Translations under genes and position numbers: made by a program | In this document: one piece after another, positions 22,040-34,165 of the stretch | Layout: the number at the start of each line of letters is the position of its first letter | Position numbering within the stretch: the first letter of the stretch is position 1 | Notes under the pieces: generated by a model | Told to the model about the DNA's origin: nothing | The model's database searches: none | Seen by the model: only the letters and a program-made list of their open reading frames with translations | Source of the DNA: Lantana camara | Lineage: Eukaryota > Streptophyta > Magnoliopsida > Lamiales > Verbenaceae | Assembly (NCBI GenBank): GCA_037501455.1 | Contig: CM074861.1 | Location: 100,665,001-100,729,000, forward strand | Length of the DNA stretch: 64,000 nt | Reading direction: 5' to 3'

Positions 22040-22629
22040 AAGTTCTCTAAAAATGATGATGTAACAATCCCACTAATGGGCTCTATGTACTACTTCAAAT
22101 CTCAAGTAAGTTACAATACATTCTTCTGAATATTTCTATACTACTACTTATAAATTACGCAAGTGGATAAGACCCACGTCCCTCGTTTCTACGAGCGTGG
22201 TTGGCAATCAATTTCAGTACGCACGATGTTATTGCACATGGGTTACGCTTGACAGTGTTCTACTCCACGTGGGGGGACGCCCTCATAAGGATAGTCTGGT
22301 AACGCTCACAACCAACATGATAAATCGAAGAAAAACACAAGAAAAACCCTAGTAGGCCTTGGCTGTTTGTCACAACGCCTTGCGCTCGAAAATGGGATCG
22401 CTTGCAAGTCCAAAAAAATCAACGGGTACAATCGCGCTTGTTCAACGGTAACGTTAGTCGGAATGAATTTGCTCAAACCTTGAACACCAGGGCGTTCTCA
22501 AGGGGGTGATCCCCACGCTCGTTCAAAGGTAGCCGATTTTTACAAAATTCTTGTTAAGTACAAGCTAAAAATTCTCTGAGAAAGAAACTCACACGCTTAC
22601 TTGAAGGTTTGAATGGATTCATATGTGCG
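22040..22629 (+). other. Spacer after element B pol
   Basis: Non-coding, with no gene seen. Several GAGCG/CGCTC words are present (for example TTGCGCTCGAAAATGG), like the corresponding part of element A. Confidence 0.55.
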
Positions 22630-22968
22630 AAAATTTTCACAAGTCTTGAATGAGGCAGCTTCTCAGTAAGACCCTCGTAATTACTCAAGACTTAGTAAAA
22701 TTTTCTAAGTGTAAAAGCAAAATTTTCACAAGTCTTGAACGAGGGCAGCCTCTCAGTAAGACCCTCGTAATTACTCAAGACTTAGTAAAAATTTCTAAGT
22801 GTAAAAGCAAAATTTTCACAAGTCTTGAACGAGGGCAGCCTCTCAGTAAGACCCTCGTAATTACTCAAGACTTAGTAAAATTTTCTAAATGTAAAAGCAA
22901 AAATTTTCACAAGTCTTGAAAGAGGGCAATCTTCCAGTAAGACCCTCGTGCTTACTCAAGATTTAGCT
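22630..22968. repeat. Tandem hairpin array, element B (4 copies, period 90 bp)
   Basis: Copies begin at 22630, 22719, 22809 and 22900. Each has AAGTCTTGAACGAGGG and a downstream ACCCTCGTAATTACTCAAGACTT, giving a self-complementary unit, followed by a variable spacer. Same position, copy number and period as in element A, at the convergence of pol and the antisense gene. Confidence 0.87.
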
Positions 22969-23225
22969 AAAACAAGGCGTATTTTACCAAGCATGTTACA
23001 CATAATCTTAGCATTATGAGATTTTATTACAACAGGCACAAGGTAAAAATTTCACAATCAAGAAAATAAAGAGAGACATTATTATGGAAAAAGAAGAATT
23101 TCATTGATTGGGGCTTTCGCCAAAATTACAAGACAAGGGCACGTGGGCCACTAACATTCTTACAAAATGAAGACTGAGTTGAAGGAAGGAGAATTTCAGC
23201 ATAAGCAAATGAAGGAAGGGAATCA

Positions 23226-24893
23226 TCAGGCAGCGAGAGCAACGTCTTCATCCAAGACCACAAGGACATTCTGGGCCACTGGACCGTGTACTGGGCCCGC
23301 CGACTCTTGTGCTGGAGGGGCTTGTTCCTCATGGTTCTGGGCAGCTGGAGGGGGCGCAGGCTCGTTGTTTGCAGGCGCTGGGGGAATCACGGGCTCATTG
23401 CTCTCAGAAGGCGCCAGAGGTTCGCTCATCAGAGGATTTCCAGGTACGGCACTGGCATCATTATTCCCCTCGTTTTGTTCCTCTTGAGAGGTTTCCTCTG
23501 GAGGATGTGCAGCCATATATTCATCCTGGATGAGCGTGACCAGAAAGTTGTACTCTGGCTCAGAGATGTTGGACTCTGGGTTTTCTTGGTCCTCATCCTC
23601 TTCGATGCAATGCTCATTGAACATGAGCCCCATGTCTGATCTCCCACGAGCGGCTGGATCAGTCAAACCCTTATGAATGCCCTGCTCAATCACCAAGTTG
23701 AAGGCTTTCTGGGGTTCATCAAGGCAATGAAGGGAGGCCGCAAAGTTGAACGCCTTTGAATGGCAAAACTTGATGAGCACCTCCTTGACTGATTGCTCAA
23801 TACGATGTGGAAGTTAGGCCATGGTATCAACATATTTTTTCTCCGCCTCAGTCGCCCTCGTCTTCCACTCGTTGCGGTCGGTAGCAAGTTTTTGATGATT
23901 CTCATTAAGGTTATTGTACTGCGTGCGCCAGCTCCTCTGAGCGGTCTCAGCGTTCGAAAAGTCGTCCTGCAGCTTCTTCATCTCAGCCTCCACCTTTTCA
24001 TACTCTTCCTTAAGAGAAAGGTACTTGGCCTTCTCTATGTCCAATTCTTCTTGGATCTGGGCAGGATCGTTCGAGCGTGCCATCTTCTTGTATTTGGCTT
24101 TTCTGTCAGCGTAAACAGAGGCACGCATTTGGATGTTTTTAGCCCTAGAAAGCACTTGCTGCACGGGCTCGAAAGGGCAGGAATGTTAGTAAAAATTTTG
24201 AAGAATAACATCTTCAAAAGAAAATTTTAAGTTACAAAGAAGAAGGGGGACTTACTGAGATTAGGGCGTGCACCATATCGCTGGTGACCTTTTCAACGGT
24301 CTCGGAGTATAGGTGCTTGTGGTCCACTGTGAATTGGACCCTTTCGTATAAGCCCTCGCTGATAGTTTGGGCAACTGTCCCATGCCTCAGTAACACAGCT
24401 CCCCCATCCGCCGCACCCTTATAGCTCCTGTCCCCTCGTCGCTCGAAGTCCCACAGGTGTTCTTCCTCTGAAGAGGAAGTGTCTCCATCGCCCTTAGGGC
24501 CCTCAACAATCTGTTTGCCTTTGCCAGATATGGTGAAGGAATCCGGCATCCTTTTCCTCTTTTTAGAGGCTGAGGCGCTTGCTTCCTGGGTATCTCTGAC
24601 ATTGTCGCTCATCTGAGGCCTTGGCGGCGGAATCGAAATGGGAATAAGGCCCCCACTTGTTTAAGAAGCAGCCGGGGCCCTTGGAATCACCCTTGTGTCA
24701 GAAGTGGGTGCCTGGTTGTTGCCACGACCCTGGCTGGCGCTGAAGCCTGCAGCTTGTCTTCCACCACGCTCGTTGCAGCGACCTGCGCCTCGGGGTGGTT
24801 GGTTCTGCTGATTGCCTTGGTTGGCTTGGCGCCTGTTGGCATTGGCGAAAAGGGCAGCATGACGGATTCCTCCAGCCATAATGATGTTTACTC
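23226..24893 (-). pseudogene. Antisense gene of element B, exons 2-3
   Basis: Exon 2 starts at 24893 after an AG acceptor: Asn/Gln/Arg/Gly-rich (from ATG 24879), in-frame TAA near 24661 as in A, then KKRKRMPDSF and GDGDTSSSEEEHLWDF. The intron at 24255-24159 has GT-AG ends. Exon 3 is a coiled coil (QQVLSRAKNIQ; LDIEKAKYLSLKEEYEKVEA) that is cut by TAA at 23816-23814, where A has CAA. It then continues with KFCHSKAFNFAASLHCLDE and an acidic, Pro/Ala-rich tail ending DEDVALAA. The function is unknown; a DNA- or capsid-associated role is only a guess. Confidence 0.68.
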
Positions 24894-25009
24894 CTGGGGC
24901 AAGAAAAAAACAACGAGGGTCAGAAACCCTTGAACAAACTTCATAAAATACAAGTTACAAATACAAGTAAACAGTTAGCATCCCTATCTACAAGTTAGTG
25001 CCCTAAAAT

Positions 25010-26134
25010 CTAACCGTCTCTTTCCAAATCCCGAGCGGGAGGGTTGCTGAGATAATGGGGGTCATTGGTAAGTCCGCAAAGGAACATGAGTTCCACGTCA
25101 TCTATCAAATCTTTGGCCTGTATCAGCCGGCCCTCGTCCCTCAACGCCCCAGCTAGTTCTTTACCCCAGTTCTCAGGGAAAGTGGGGTCCAGGCGATTCT
25201 TCATAAGGGAGCCTTTCCCAAGCGAAATCCACTCTCGTGATACCCCGAAATCATCATCCGCTGGGGCTTTGAAAAAAATGAACTTCTCCTTCCAATCGGG
25301 GCCATACGTGTTAGACGGAGAGTTGATCAGTTTCAGATGCGCCTTTGCTTGGACATAATAAAAGAAACCCGCCTCAGGCGATGAGCGCGGGGAACTAACA
25401 ACTTGCAGTAATGCGTTGAAATTTGACATCGAGGGCTCATATCCGGTACACTCCATAAGGATCACGAAGCAGGTTATGAGGGCGAGTCCGTTGGGCACGA
25501 TCTGCGAGGGACACAGGCTCAAGTTGTTCAAAATACTGGCCACCGGGACCGGGATAGGAAACCTCAATCCCCCAGAGCTGATTGCATCTTTGTAAACCGC
25601 CATCTCTCCGGGGGGTGGGTGGTTGGCACGCTCGTGAGAAGCAGGGATCCGCCAGGTGAAGCGCTCGTCCCAATACAGTGGTTCCAGCATAGTCTTAATC
25701 TCCCCCAAAGTAATTGTGCTGGGAGTCTCGTCAGGGGTACGCTCGGTCGCTTGCATGCCTGAGCCCTCACCCTCGTTGGATCCTTTGGCCTTCTTAGCTT
25801 TCTTGGGCCTCTGTGATTTCTTCCTTTTGCCCTTGGCATGGGCTCTTTCAGAGGGCCCCGCTTCTCTCTCAAATTCAGGGGCTGGAGCAGATATGGCCAC
25901 GGTCACGGCATGGCGGTGGGGATGGGTCGCACTTTCCGTTATCGGGAGAGTCACCCCTTGCCTCTCCGCCTCCATCACCATATTCATCTCCTCAAAAATA
26001 TGTTCAACCCCTCTTGGGTTCCTTTCCTCCATAGCCGATACGGTGGCGTGCAATTCTTCATCCCTTGGAGATGAATTCTGACTTGCTACCTCCTCAACCT
26101 CCCGGGCAAACTCTTCTACATGATCTCCAGACAT
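25010..26134 (-). CDS. Antisense gene of element B, exon 1 (Transposase_28-like domain)
   Basis: 374 codons open from ATG 26134. It has an acidic N-terminus (MSGDHVEEFAREVEEVASQ), a Lys/Arg cluster near residues 98-110 (KGKRKKSQRPKKAKKAK), and a conserved middle with YWDERFTWRIP, SGGLRFPIPVPVASILNNL and PSQIVPNGLALITCFVILM, then WISLGKGSL. The splice donor at 25014 and acceptor at 24894 define a 121-bp intron, as in A. A minus-strand TATA box lies at 26422-26429. Open frames kept in A and B, while gag is broken in both, suggest selection during the active life of the family. Confidence 0.78.
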   Translation of the reverse strand: MSGDHVEEFAREVEEVASQNSSPRDEELHATVSAMEERNPRGVEHIFEEMNMVMEAERQGVTLPITESATHPHRHAVTVAISAPAPEFEREAGPSERAHAKGKRKKSQRPKKAKKAKGSNEGEGSGMQATERTPDETPSTITLGEIKTMLEPLYWDERFTWRIPASHERANHPPPGEMAVYKDAISSGGLRFPIPVPVASILNNLSLCPSQIVPNGLALITCFVILMECTGYEPSMSNFNALLQVVSSPRSSPEAGFFYYVQAKAHLKLINSPSNTYGPDWKEKFIFFKAPADDDFGVSREWISLGKGSLMKNRLDPTFPENWGKELAGALRDEGRLIQAKDLIDDVELMFLCGLTNDPHYLSNPPARDLERDG

Positions 26135-26421
26135 GGTTTGAGAAGGATTTTCGAGAAGTGGAAGGGTTTTCTTTTAAGAATCGGAAGGAGAGGCAAAATT
26201 CAGGGATTCCGGGAAATAAGGGGGATGTACCGAAAACTAAGTCCTAATCTGTTCTAAGGTTAGCAAAGTTAAAAGATTTCACCAGAAAGTTACCTTGAGT
26301 TTTCTGGAAAAACTTGGAAGAAGGTTGTGAGTGCTCTGAAAGTGGTTTTGCAAAGAGTTTTTCGCAAATGTATGCTCTGAAGATTTGTTGGCGTAAAAAT
26401 GGATATGGATACAGAATCCCT

Positions 26422-26429
26422 TATTTATA
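26422..26429 (-). promoter_or_regulatory. TATA box of the antisense gene, element B
   Basis: TATAAATA on the minus strand, 288 bp before the antisense ATG, the same distance as in element A. Confidence 0.65.
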
Positions 26430-26768
26430 GGGATGGGAGTTGGTACGTTTCTGGCAAGTAATTTAAAATTGCAATTATTTCCCGCCTAGAAAACCGTTCA
26501 CTTTATTGAACCGTCACGTACTCCCCAAGAATCACGCGCCCCATGTGCTTCAGCATTTAATGCAAAGACGTTTCAAGCGGTCAGAAGAAAGGACCGCATT
26601 TAATGCATAGACGTTTCAAGCGGTCAGAAGAAGGGACCGCATTTATGGCGCAATCAGAAGGATAATTGCCCAACACGTCATGCCTTGTACAAGCGCAGCG
26701 CTCGATGGAATACATTGGTAAAATTCTACAGCCCTTATCACCAAGGACTACAGAATTTGGAGGCAAAA

Positions 26769-27035
26769 TGATATGACTAAACCACGCTCGTCCCACATTT
26801 GGACACGTGGCACTTCAAGACAATGACAAATGTCCTCCTGTGGTGAAGGCAGTCATTCCCGAGCGCCCAGACTCCCCGAGCGTCAAAGTCTCACAGGGCC
26901 ACGTGCCATCTCTTCTGCACACGCACGTGATCAGCGCTGCCGCTCTCTAACGAGCGCACTCAGCCATACTAGGTCAAGCTCCAAATCTATCAAGGAAGCT
27001 CTCTTCGAGCGCTACTCCCCCCTCAGGGAAGCTTC
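26769..27035 (+). repeat. 3' LTR of element B, first part
   Basis: It begins TGATATGACT after the polypurine tract GGAGGCAAAA and matches 15023-15290. It stops at GCTTC, where element C is inserted. Confidence 0.9.
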
Positions 27036-29286
27036 TGCTGGGATGCGGGCCCAGAACAGTAGCGGTCCGGGACCACATTTTAAAATTTTTATTATAATAC
27101 AAGTATTAAAATATTTCTAAAACATTTTAATACAAAGCGGAAGACTTAGCCGGATCTACTCAAGTATATACATGCAATTGATAATAAATTTTAAATCACT
27201 TAAGCAGATAAATATCTAACATGCAATTAACACTTAAGAGCACATAATTTATCATGCTTAAAATAAAATAATTGAAAACTATTACCGTACTGCAATCATG
27301 GCTATCTAACGGCATTTTTCCAGCTCCCGAATTCACCTCCTGAGAACCCGATCTCCTCGTGAAACCGGCAGAGCTTTCCTGCAATAACCCCAGGGACACC
27401 CTCGGAGTGTGGGCTCCGAAAGTATTTCTCTAAATACTTAGAGAAAATAAAACTTTAAACTAAAAACCCTTTTCAGGGTTTATTCTCCCGAAATCAGGCG
27501 TTTTATACAAACACCTAATTAAAATTAATTCCAAAATCAATCGGAATTAATTGGGAGAAAATGGGACTTGATTTCAAAGCCAAAGTTTGGCCAAAACCAT
27601 CCCAAAACTGAATGAGAAATGAGGGAGGGGGGTCAGCCTATTTATAGGCAAAAACCGGAGGGCAAAACAGTCATTTTACGCACAAAAGCAAGGGTATAAT
27701 GGTCATTTCACCTCTCCACTTGCGTGTACAACTTGTACACGAAAACCAAGGTGACCACGTTCAAGGTCTCGTCGCCACGAATCCAGCTCCGCCGACCACG
27801 CGCCCATCGGAGCTGTCACGCGCCACCAGAAGGTGGCGCGTGTGTTACACACACGGCTAGGGCTTGAGGGTGACGTGGCCTCTTCTGAAGCGGCCACGTG
27901 TCCGGGTCGGTCCAGCCCGAACCGGACCCGGTCCAACCCTATCCGAGACCCGACCCGCTGACCCGGAAACCTGACCCGTTTGACCGGGTCATCCGACCCG
28001 TTGACCGGCCCGGCCCAGAACCAATCTGGGCCGTTCAATTTCGCTGACGTGTCTCAATCTGAGACGTCCACGCAGGGCGCCATGCGGCGCCCAGTCAGCG
28101 CCAACTGGGACCCGTTCTGCTGACGTGGCGTGACACGTCATGTGCCACGTCAGCAAAAATACCACGTCATCACCGATTTATTTATTTTTTTTTCGATGAA
28201 AATTTTATTTTCTCCAAAATAAAATTCCGGGCATTTCCAACTTTTTGGAATTTAATTTATTTCTTAAATAAATCCCTTGGCTATTTTCAAACACTTTGAA
28301 AATTCATTTCTTTTTCTCCTTTTAATATTTTCTCTTTGGGTTTTCAATCTGGGGCTTGCAGGGGGACCTGCAGGACTAATTAATTTTAGCTCCAAACGAA
28401 TTAATATATTATCATCTCATGATAATAATTAATTACCGTTTAACAATATTTAATTCCACTAAATAAATATTGTTGAACTCTAAAATTAATTAAATTATTC
28501 ACGAATTTCTCGATCTAGAATAATTTCACATTTTACTCCTCCGTGTAGATATCCATGAAAAATAAATTACAACTACTATCATTTATTTTTCATCTCTAAT
28601 TTGAAATTTATTGATTTGCCTTAAGTTCAAACTCTCTGTATGTGAAACACATTCAACATACAACTTCGGTGACGTATCACGCGAAGTGCTTTGGCCAAAG
28701 TCTTAATTCGAACTTTTGTAAATCTATTTCAAGGATATCTTTTACCTTCCAGCAAGGCCACAGATTCCTCGATCAATATAACTCTTTAGCGCATTTCATG
28801 TAATCATCGAACATACAAAGTATTTTGGCCACCCGTAACCGAGACCTCACTTCAAGTATGTTACAGTGACTAACACTACATGCCTAAAGCCGAAATATTA
28901 TCAGGATTAAGAGTACAATGCTTCCTGAGATTTTATTCATTTTAGATAGCAGTATAAAATGAAGTATCTCAGTGGCCCAGTTCGATGTTTCCAATCCTAT
29001 TGAAAATCATCAACGTGTTATAATTGGAATCACCATTCCCTATGACGAAAGACTAATCATCTTATATAACCACGTTATAGCCTTGATAAGAACATATTCT
29101 TATCTTACCGACTAGAACTTTAATGACACGTGATTTCGGTATTCAAAGTCTTTTCCTATGAAACACATTTCATATGAGAATACCACCACACCTCATTAAT
29201 TATTAATATGTGAAATACTCATAAATTTCTGTAAATTCAGTTTAATTAATTCAACAAATTGAATTTTCAGGGCACTATTCCCAACA
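27036..29286 (-). repeat. 3' LTR of element C (left copy)
   Basis: 2251 bp, TGCTGGGATG to CCCAACA on the + strand. It includes a GC-rich stretch with repeated GACCCG/CGGGTC words (27900-28010). A minus-strand TATA box (TATTTATAG on +) is near 27640. Differences from the right copy are scattered single bases plus a short T-rich length change. Confidence 0.92.
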
Positions 29287-29747
29287 ATCTCCCACTTGCC
29301 CTAAATTCAATTTGGCCATACATCTAAGTCTTATTCCTTTCACATGAGTGTCAAAACTCGTTTTACACTCTTTTGCGCCAATACTTTAGTGAAGGAATCT
29401 ATCAGATGTTTCTCAGAGCCAACAACTAGGAAATCATGAATCCAATACATCTAACTGGTTGCTTCTCAAGCTACCATGTATTTGACTTCCATGGCGGTGT
29501 AAGCAATACAAGTCTGCTTAACATTCTCCAATTAACGGTTGCTCTTTCTAGAGTAAACACGTATTCTGAAGTCAAACATCTAGAATATAAATCAGATTGT
29601 ATATCCGAATCTGTGCACTCTATTGAAACGAGCTCACCACTGTGGTAGACAAGCATATAATCTCAAGTCCTTCTCAAGTACTCCAATATATGTTTTCACT
29701 ACTACCCAGTGTCAGATTCTAGGGTTTGCTGCTGACTTAGACCTATT

Positions 29748-30017
29748 TCATAATAGACAGCTGGCCCTGTACATAATATGACATACATAAAGCTTCCGCT
29801 GCGAAATTCTAATCATGTCTTTTATCTCTTCAGTTATCTGAGGACCCTGATCTCGAGATAGATAAATTCCAAATCTAAAAGGTAATGAACCTTTCTTGGA
29901 ATTTGTCATATTATACCTTACCAGCATCTTATCTATATACGCTTCTTGTGATAAACCAATCTTTTTATTCCCATGATCACGACAAAAGTCTGATCCTTGG
30001 AATAGCATTGGTCTCAC
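29748..30017 (-). pseudogene. Copia RT relic (element C)
   Basis: The minus-strand frame carries IGLSQEAYIDKMLVRYNM and NSKKGSLPFRFGIYLS, which match the C-terminal part of copia reverse transcriptases. It is isolated; flanking RT motifs are lost to stops and frameshifts. Confidence 0.75.
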
Positions 30018-31258
30018 ATAGGTCTTTTCTTGTCAAAATGATTTGACGCTCGAATCTTGACCACTGACAAAAATTCTTGCATCATTCCCAATGAGCAGAA
30101 TATTGTTTACGTATAAAGTAAAAATGTTACAACGCTATCATGATGTCATTTTGTACACTTCATGGTTCATCAGGCAATTATACAAATCCAAGGAATTTAA
30201 ATTGCCTTATAATTCTGATGCTCCATAATCTAAACGCTTGCTTAAGATCATAAATCGATCTATTAAGCTAACATTATATGCACCTGATTTCTGGCTGTGA
30301 AGCCTTCAGGTTGTACCATGTATCTCTTATTCTTGAAATTTTCCCGTTCAAGGACATAGTCTTTGCATCCATTTATCTAATCTCATAATCGATAATGAGA
30401 TAAAATGGAGAGGATAATGGACTTAAGCACTGTTATAGACGAGAAGATCTCATAAATGATTTCTTCTTTCTGGGTAAAAACCCTTGCCATAAGCTTTGCT
30501 TTAAAGTCTCTACTTTTGTCCATTTCTCCTTTTATCGTCTTGTAGAACCCAATTTTTATCTAATAGGGTTTAATGCCCTCAGGCGCTTCTACAAGTTCAA
30601 GACTTTGTTAGAATACTAAGATTCTAATTTAGATTCCATGGATATTGACCAAACGGTCAGCGTCTATATCTTCCACAGCTTCATTACACGTGACAGGATC
30701 AGATACGTTAGATTCAACCTCTTGGGTTAATTTTAGGTATCTTGTCAGGTGTCCTGACAATCCTCCCACTACAATGATGCTTTCGTGTACACGTCTCTAC
30801 ATCACATGTTGTATTTGGTACATCACATGTATCTAATACATTTTCAATTATCACAGGTTTATGGAAATCAGTATCTAATACTGTTATTTCTTTTAACACT
30901 ACTTTGCTTCCACCCTTTGTGGTTATCTATGTAATTATCTTTGAAATATTCACAAACATCTTTTGTGATTTCTCAAATTACAAAATATACCACCTCTTGT
31001 TCTTCTAGGATAACCTTAGAACAAGTAAACCTTTGTTCTTTATTCTAACTTGTCAGGATCCATCCTTAACACGTGGATCAGGCTATCTCAAATCCGAAGA
31101 TAAGAGATACAGGGTTTTCACCCGAGATACAGATCCATGAGTATTTTAGGAACTGACTTAGATAGAACTAGGTTTAATGTGCTTTGTCGTTTTGTGTGCA
31201 AGACCCCAAAACGAAATTCATAGGGTAGCATGACTCTTCATGAATCTTACGTTCATTA

Positions 31259-31558
31259 TCAGAGTTCTATTTCTCCTTTCTGCAATACATCTTTGCTAAG
31301 ACGTATCTCATATATATAGTTGAGATCTAATCTCATTTGAGAAATTCTATTCAACTCTGAACTTAGATACTTATCACTACTTTGATCTAATCGAAGTGCC
31401 TCGATATGTTTTCTAATTTGACTCTTTGACTTCAGTCTTATATTCTTTGAACTCTTCAAAATTATAGACTTAAGTCTCATCAAATAAACATATATGTATC
31501 TAGAGTAATCATTCAAATGAATGATAAAGTACGCAAAAACTTTTTCTTGCTTGAACAT
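31259..31558 (-). pseudogene. Copia integrase relic (element C)
   Basis: The minus-strand frame FAYFIIHLNDYSRYIYVYLM resembles the copia integrase core around the first catalytic Asp, and IEALRLDQSSDKYLSSEL the second region (consensus LRSDRGGEY). Both are heavily altered and no active enzyme is possible. Confidence 0.7.
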
Positions 31559-32230
31559 TCATAATATCACACGTTCGTATGAACCAACTCAAGCAAGTTC
31601 ATGGCTTAAATACCCTTTGTCTCAAAAAGGCTTCTTGGTTATTTTAACCTTCTAAATAGGATTCGTAGATTGATACTATTTTCAAGTCAATAGGACTCAA
31701 CAATCAGTCTTTGGATCCTATTCAGATTCAATTGACCAATAGATAGGTGCCACGTAGAAGTTTTTCCTCTTAGATGGTAAGTTAAGCTTCTTAATGTTAA
31801 ACTTAAATTAGGGTTTTTTATTGAGGTATAAAAGACCATCTTTTATTGTGCCAGAGCAAATAAACCTTTTATTTTGTTTAATGGTAAACTTTTGTTCAAA
31901 ACATATAGTTTAACCATTACTTATCAAATAACTTACAGAAATCAAATTTCTGTATATATGGCACAAATAATATTAAAACCCTATTGCCAAAATACGACTT
32001 TATAGTCTTTACTGCTAATACAATTAAACTTGTATTATCCCCGAGCAGTAGTTGTGTGTTAGCCGTTTTCAAACTTTATGGTTAGTTTGAATCTTTGCAA
32101 CGACTTGCAAATACGGTTAGTTGATCTCAAGTTCACATACCAGGAGTTTGGTGAATTTTCAACTAAACATATACTCAACGAGTAAGATATCTTCATATCT
32201 TATCTAAACGGCGTAACAAATAGACAGACT

Positions 32231-32295
32231 AAGTATTTTGGATAATTTCCTTTTTCAATACCCGTTACCACCGAAATAGAAACACTTTTCCATTG
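32231..32295 (-). pseudogene. Copia gag zinc-knuckle relic (element C)
   Basis: The minus strand reads KCFYFGGNGY-stop-KRKLSKIL, recognisable as a decayed CFHCxxxGHWKRNCPKYL-type knuckle. Two Cys and the His are lost and a stop is present. Confidence 0.5.
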
Positions 32296-34165
32296 TCGGA
32301 TTTGACTTTCTATTTCTGAACCTTCTATTAGGAACTTTTCCTTTTTCTTTCTTCCACTTACTGGCTTTTTAGGCCGTGGATATTGATGTCTATATCACTC
32401 TTTCTGCCATATTGAGGTCATTCATTGGTTTTAAAAAAAATTTAAAATAATCTTGAACGTTCAAATGACTTAGGCAGAGAGTATAGGATCGTATCCTATC
32501 TGTTAAGATTGTTTCTTTAAGCACAGAGGCTTTCAATCTTGTTCAGATTAGCTATCATATCCATAATATAATTCTGAAACAGTGATCCTTCAAACATCTT
32601 TAACTAACAACCTTTTCGTGACTCGTACCTTCGTAGGATTCTGTCTTCAAAACATTTTCTTATCAGTAGACATCTCATGCGTCTGATGCTTAAGAACTTT
32701 TAAGACAGATGTCAGGATATAAGACTAGCCAGATCATCACACTTGATCCATTTAGAATAAGCGTCTTTCTAATCCTGACTGGTTGTAGTTTCGAAATTCT
32801 CGGATAAGGTTCAGTGAGTACGTAAACTTTCGTATCTCAACACGATGTCAAGATTTATTTTCTAGTCAGCATAGTTGAACCCTTACTAGCCTATTTCCCT
32901 TATAGACATACAGTTTGAAGTGGGCTAAGAGAGATCATAATTAAAAACTGAAATAAATAAATGCAAGTTATGATTATGTATTTCACTTTCTTCTGCGTCT
33001 AACCAATAAATGAAATTCACGTAAGCATTTTGATTTACGCAATGGTGACTTAAATAACTGCAGTTGACTCCCCGGAGGCGAGGTCGAAAACCGCTTAGAA
33101 AAATAAGAACTATTCTTTAATTAACATGTCATCTAGGTAACTCTTACCAAACAATGTTAATCCACCATGTCAACCCTTGGCCTCTAAGTAAATGTAACAG
33201 AGCTCCGAAGGGAGGTTAATACATTACTTAGTCAAGTGTGTACCATTACCTAGAAGTCCGTACGAGTAGGTCAAGACACTCCACGGAGGCGTGGTCGAGC
33301 TGACTTCCCCGTATTTCATTCTATCCGTAGAAGTCTAATCTTGTATACCGCGAATATATACCCGCCGAAGGGAGTAGCATACATCCACTATACTATAGAC
33401 GGGTAATGGAGGCCGTGAGAATCCAACTCTATTCATCTCGCTCCCACTTGAATTTTTAAAAGGTGTGGATTATCTTTTGATTATCTTATAATCACTTTTG
33501 GCGTCTTATTGTTGGAAGTAATTAATCTAATTAATACCCTCCCACTAGGATTACTAAATCATATTTAAAATCCCAATAATAATATTTTAAGGCAATTTAA
33601 TAACTATTTATTAATTAGGCCGAAAAATATTAGTTCAATTATGCATCGCGTCTAATCTCTATTAAACAATACTATTTAATCACATTAAATAAAATACGCA
33701 TAATTGTAAATATCATAATATCTCATATTATTATGATCATGCCATAAAATAAAATAATTAAGCATGCTTTCATATAATTATCACATAATTATCATGCTTA
33801 AAATTTTAAATGACACAAAATAAATATGCCATAAATTAAATCAATTAAGCATGCTGGTATAATTATCACATAATTATCATGCTTAAAATAAATGGCATAA
33901 AGTAAACATGTTATAAATAAATTATCTCATAATTTAAATCATGTTTACTGATTCGGTAATTAACCAGGAAGATTATTGAAATCGATTCCCAGAAAATTAC
34001 CATTCCACGTAAATTCCCAGGAAACACTGGAGGGGTCACAACGGTCCCACTTAAAAACCAGCCTCCTTTGACAGAATTTACGTACACAGTATCAGATTTA
34101 AAATTATGCATCGCATGCATCATATCAATGCATGTATATAACTAGAGCACGGCTTTGATACCAGT

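Noticed and set aside
27703..28038. 111-codon minus-strand frame in element C LTR, repeated at 34833-35168
   Set aside because: It lies wholly inside both LTR copies and covers the GC-rich GACCCG stretch; no protein similarity recognised.
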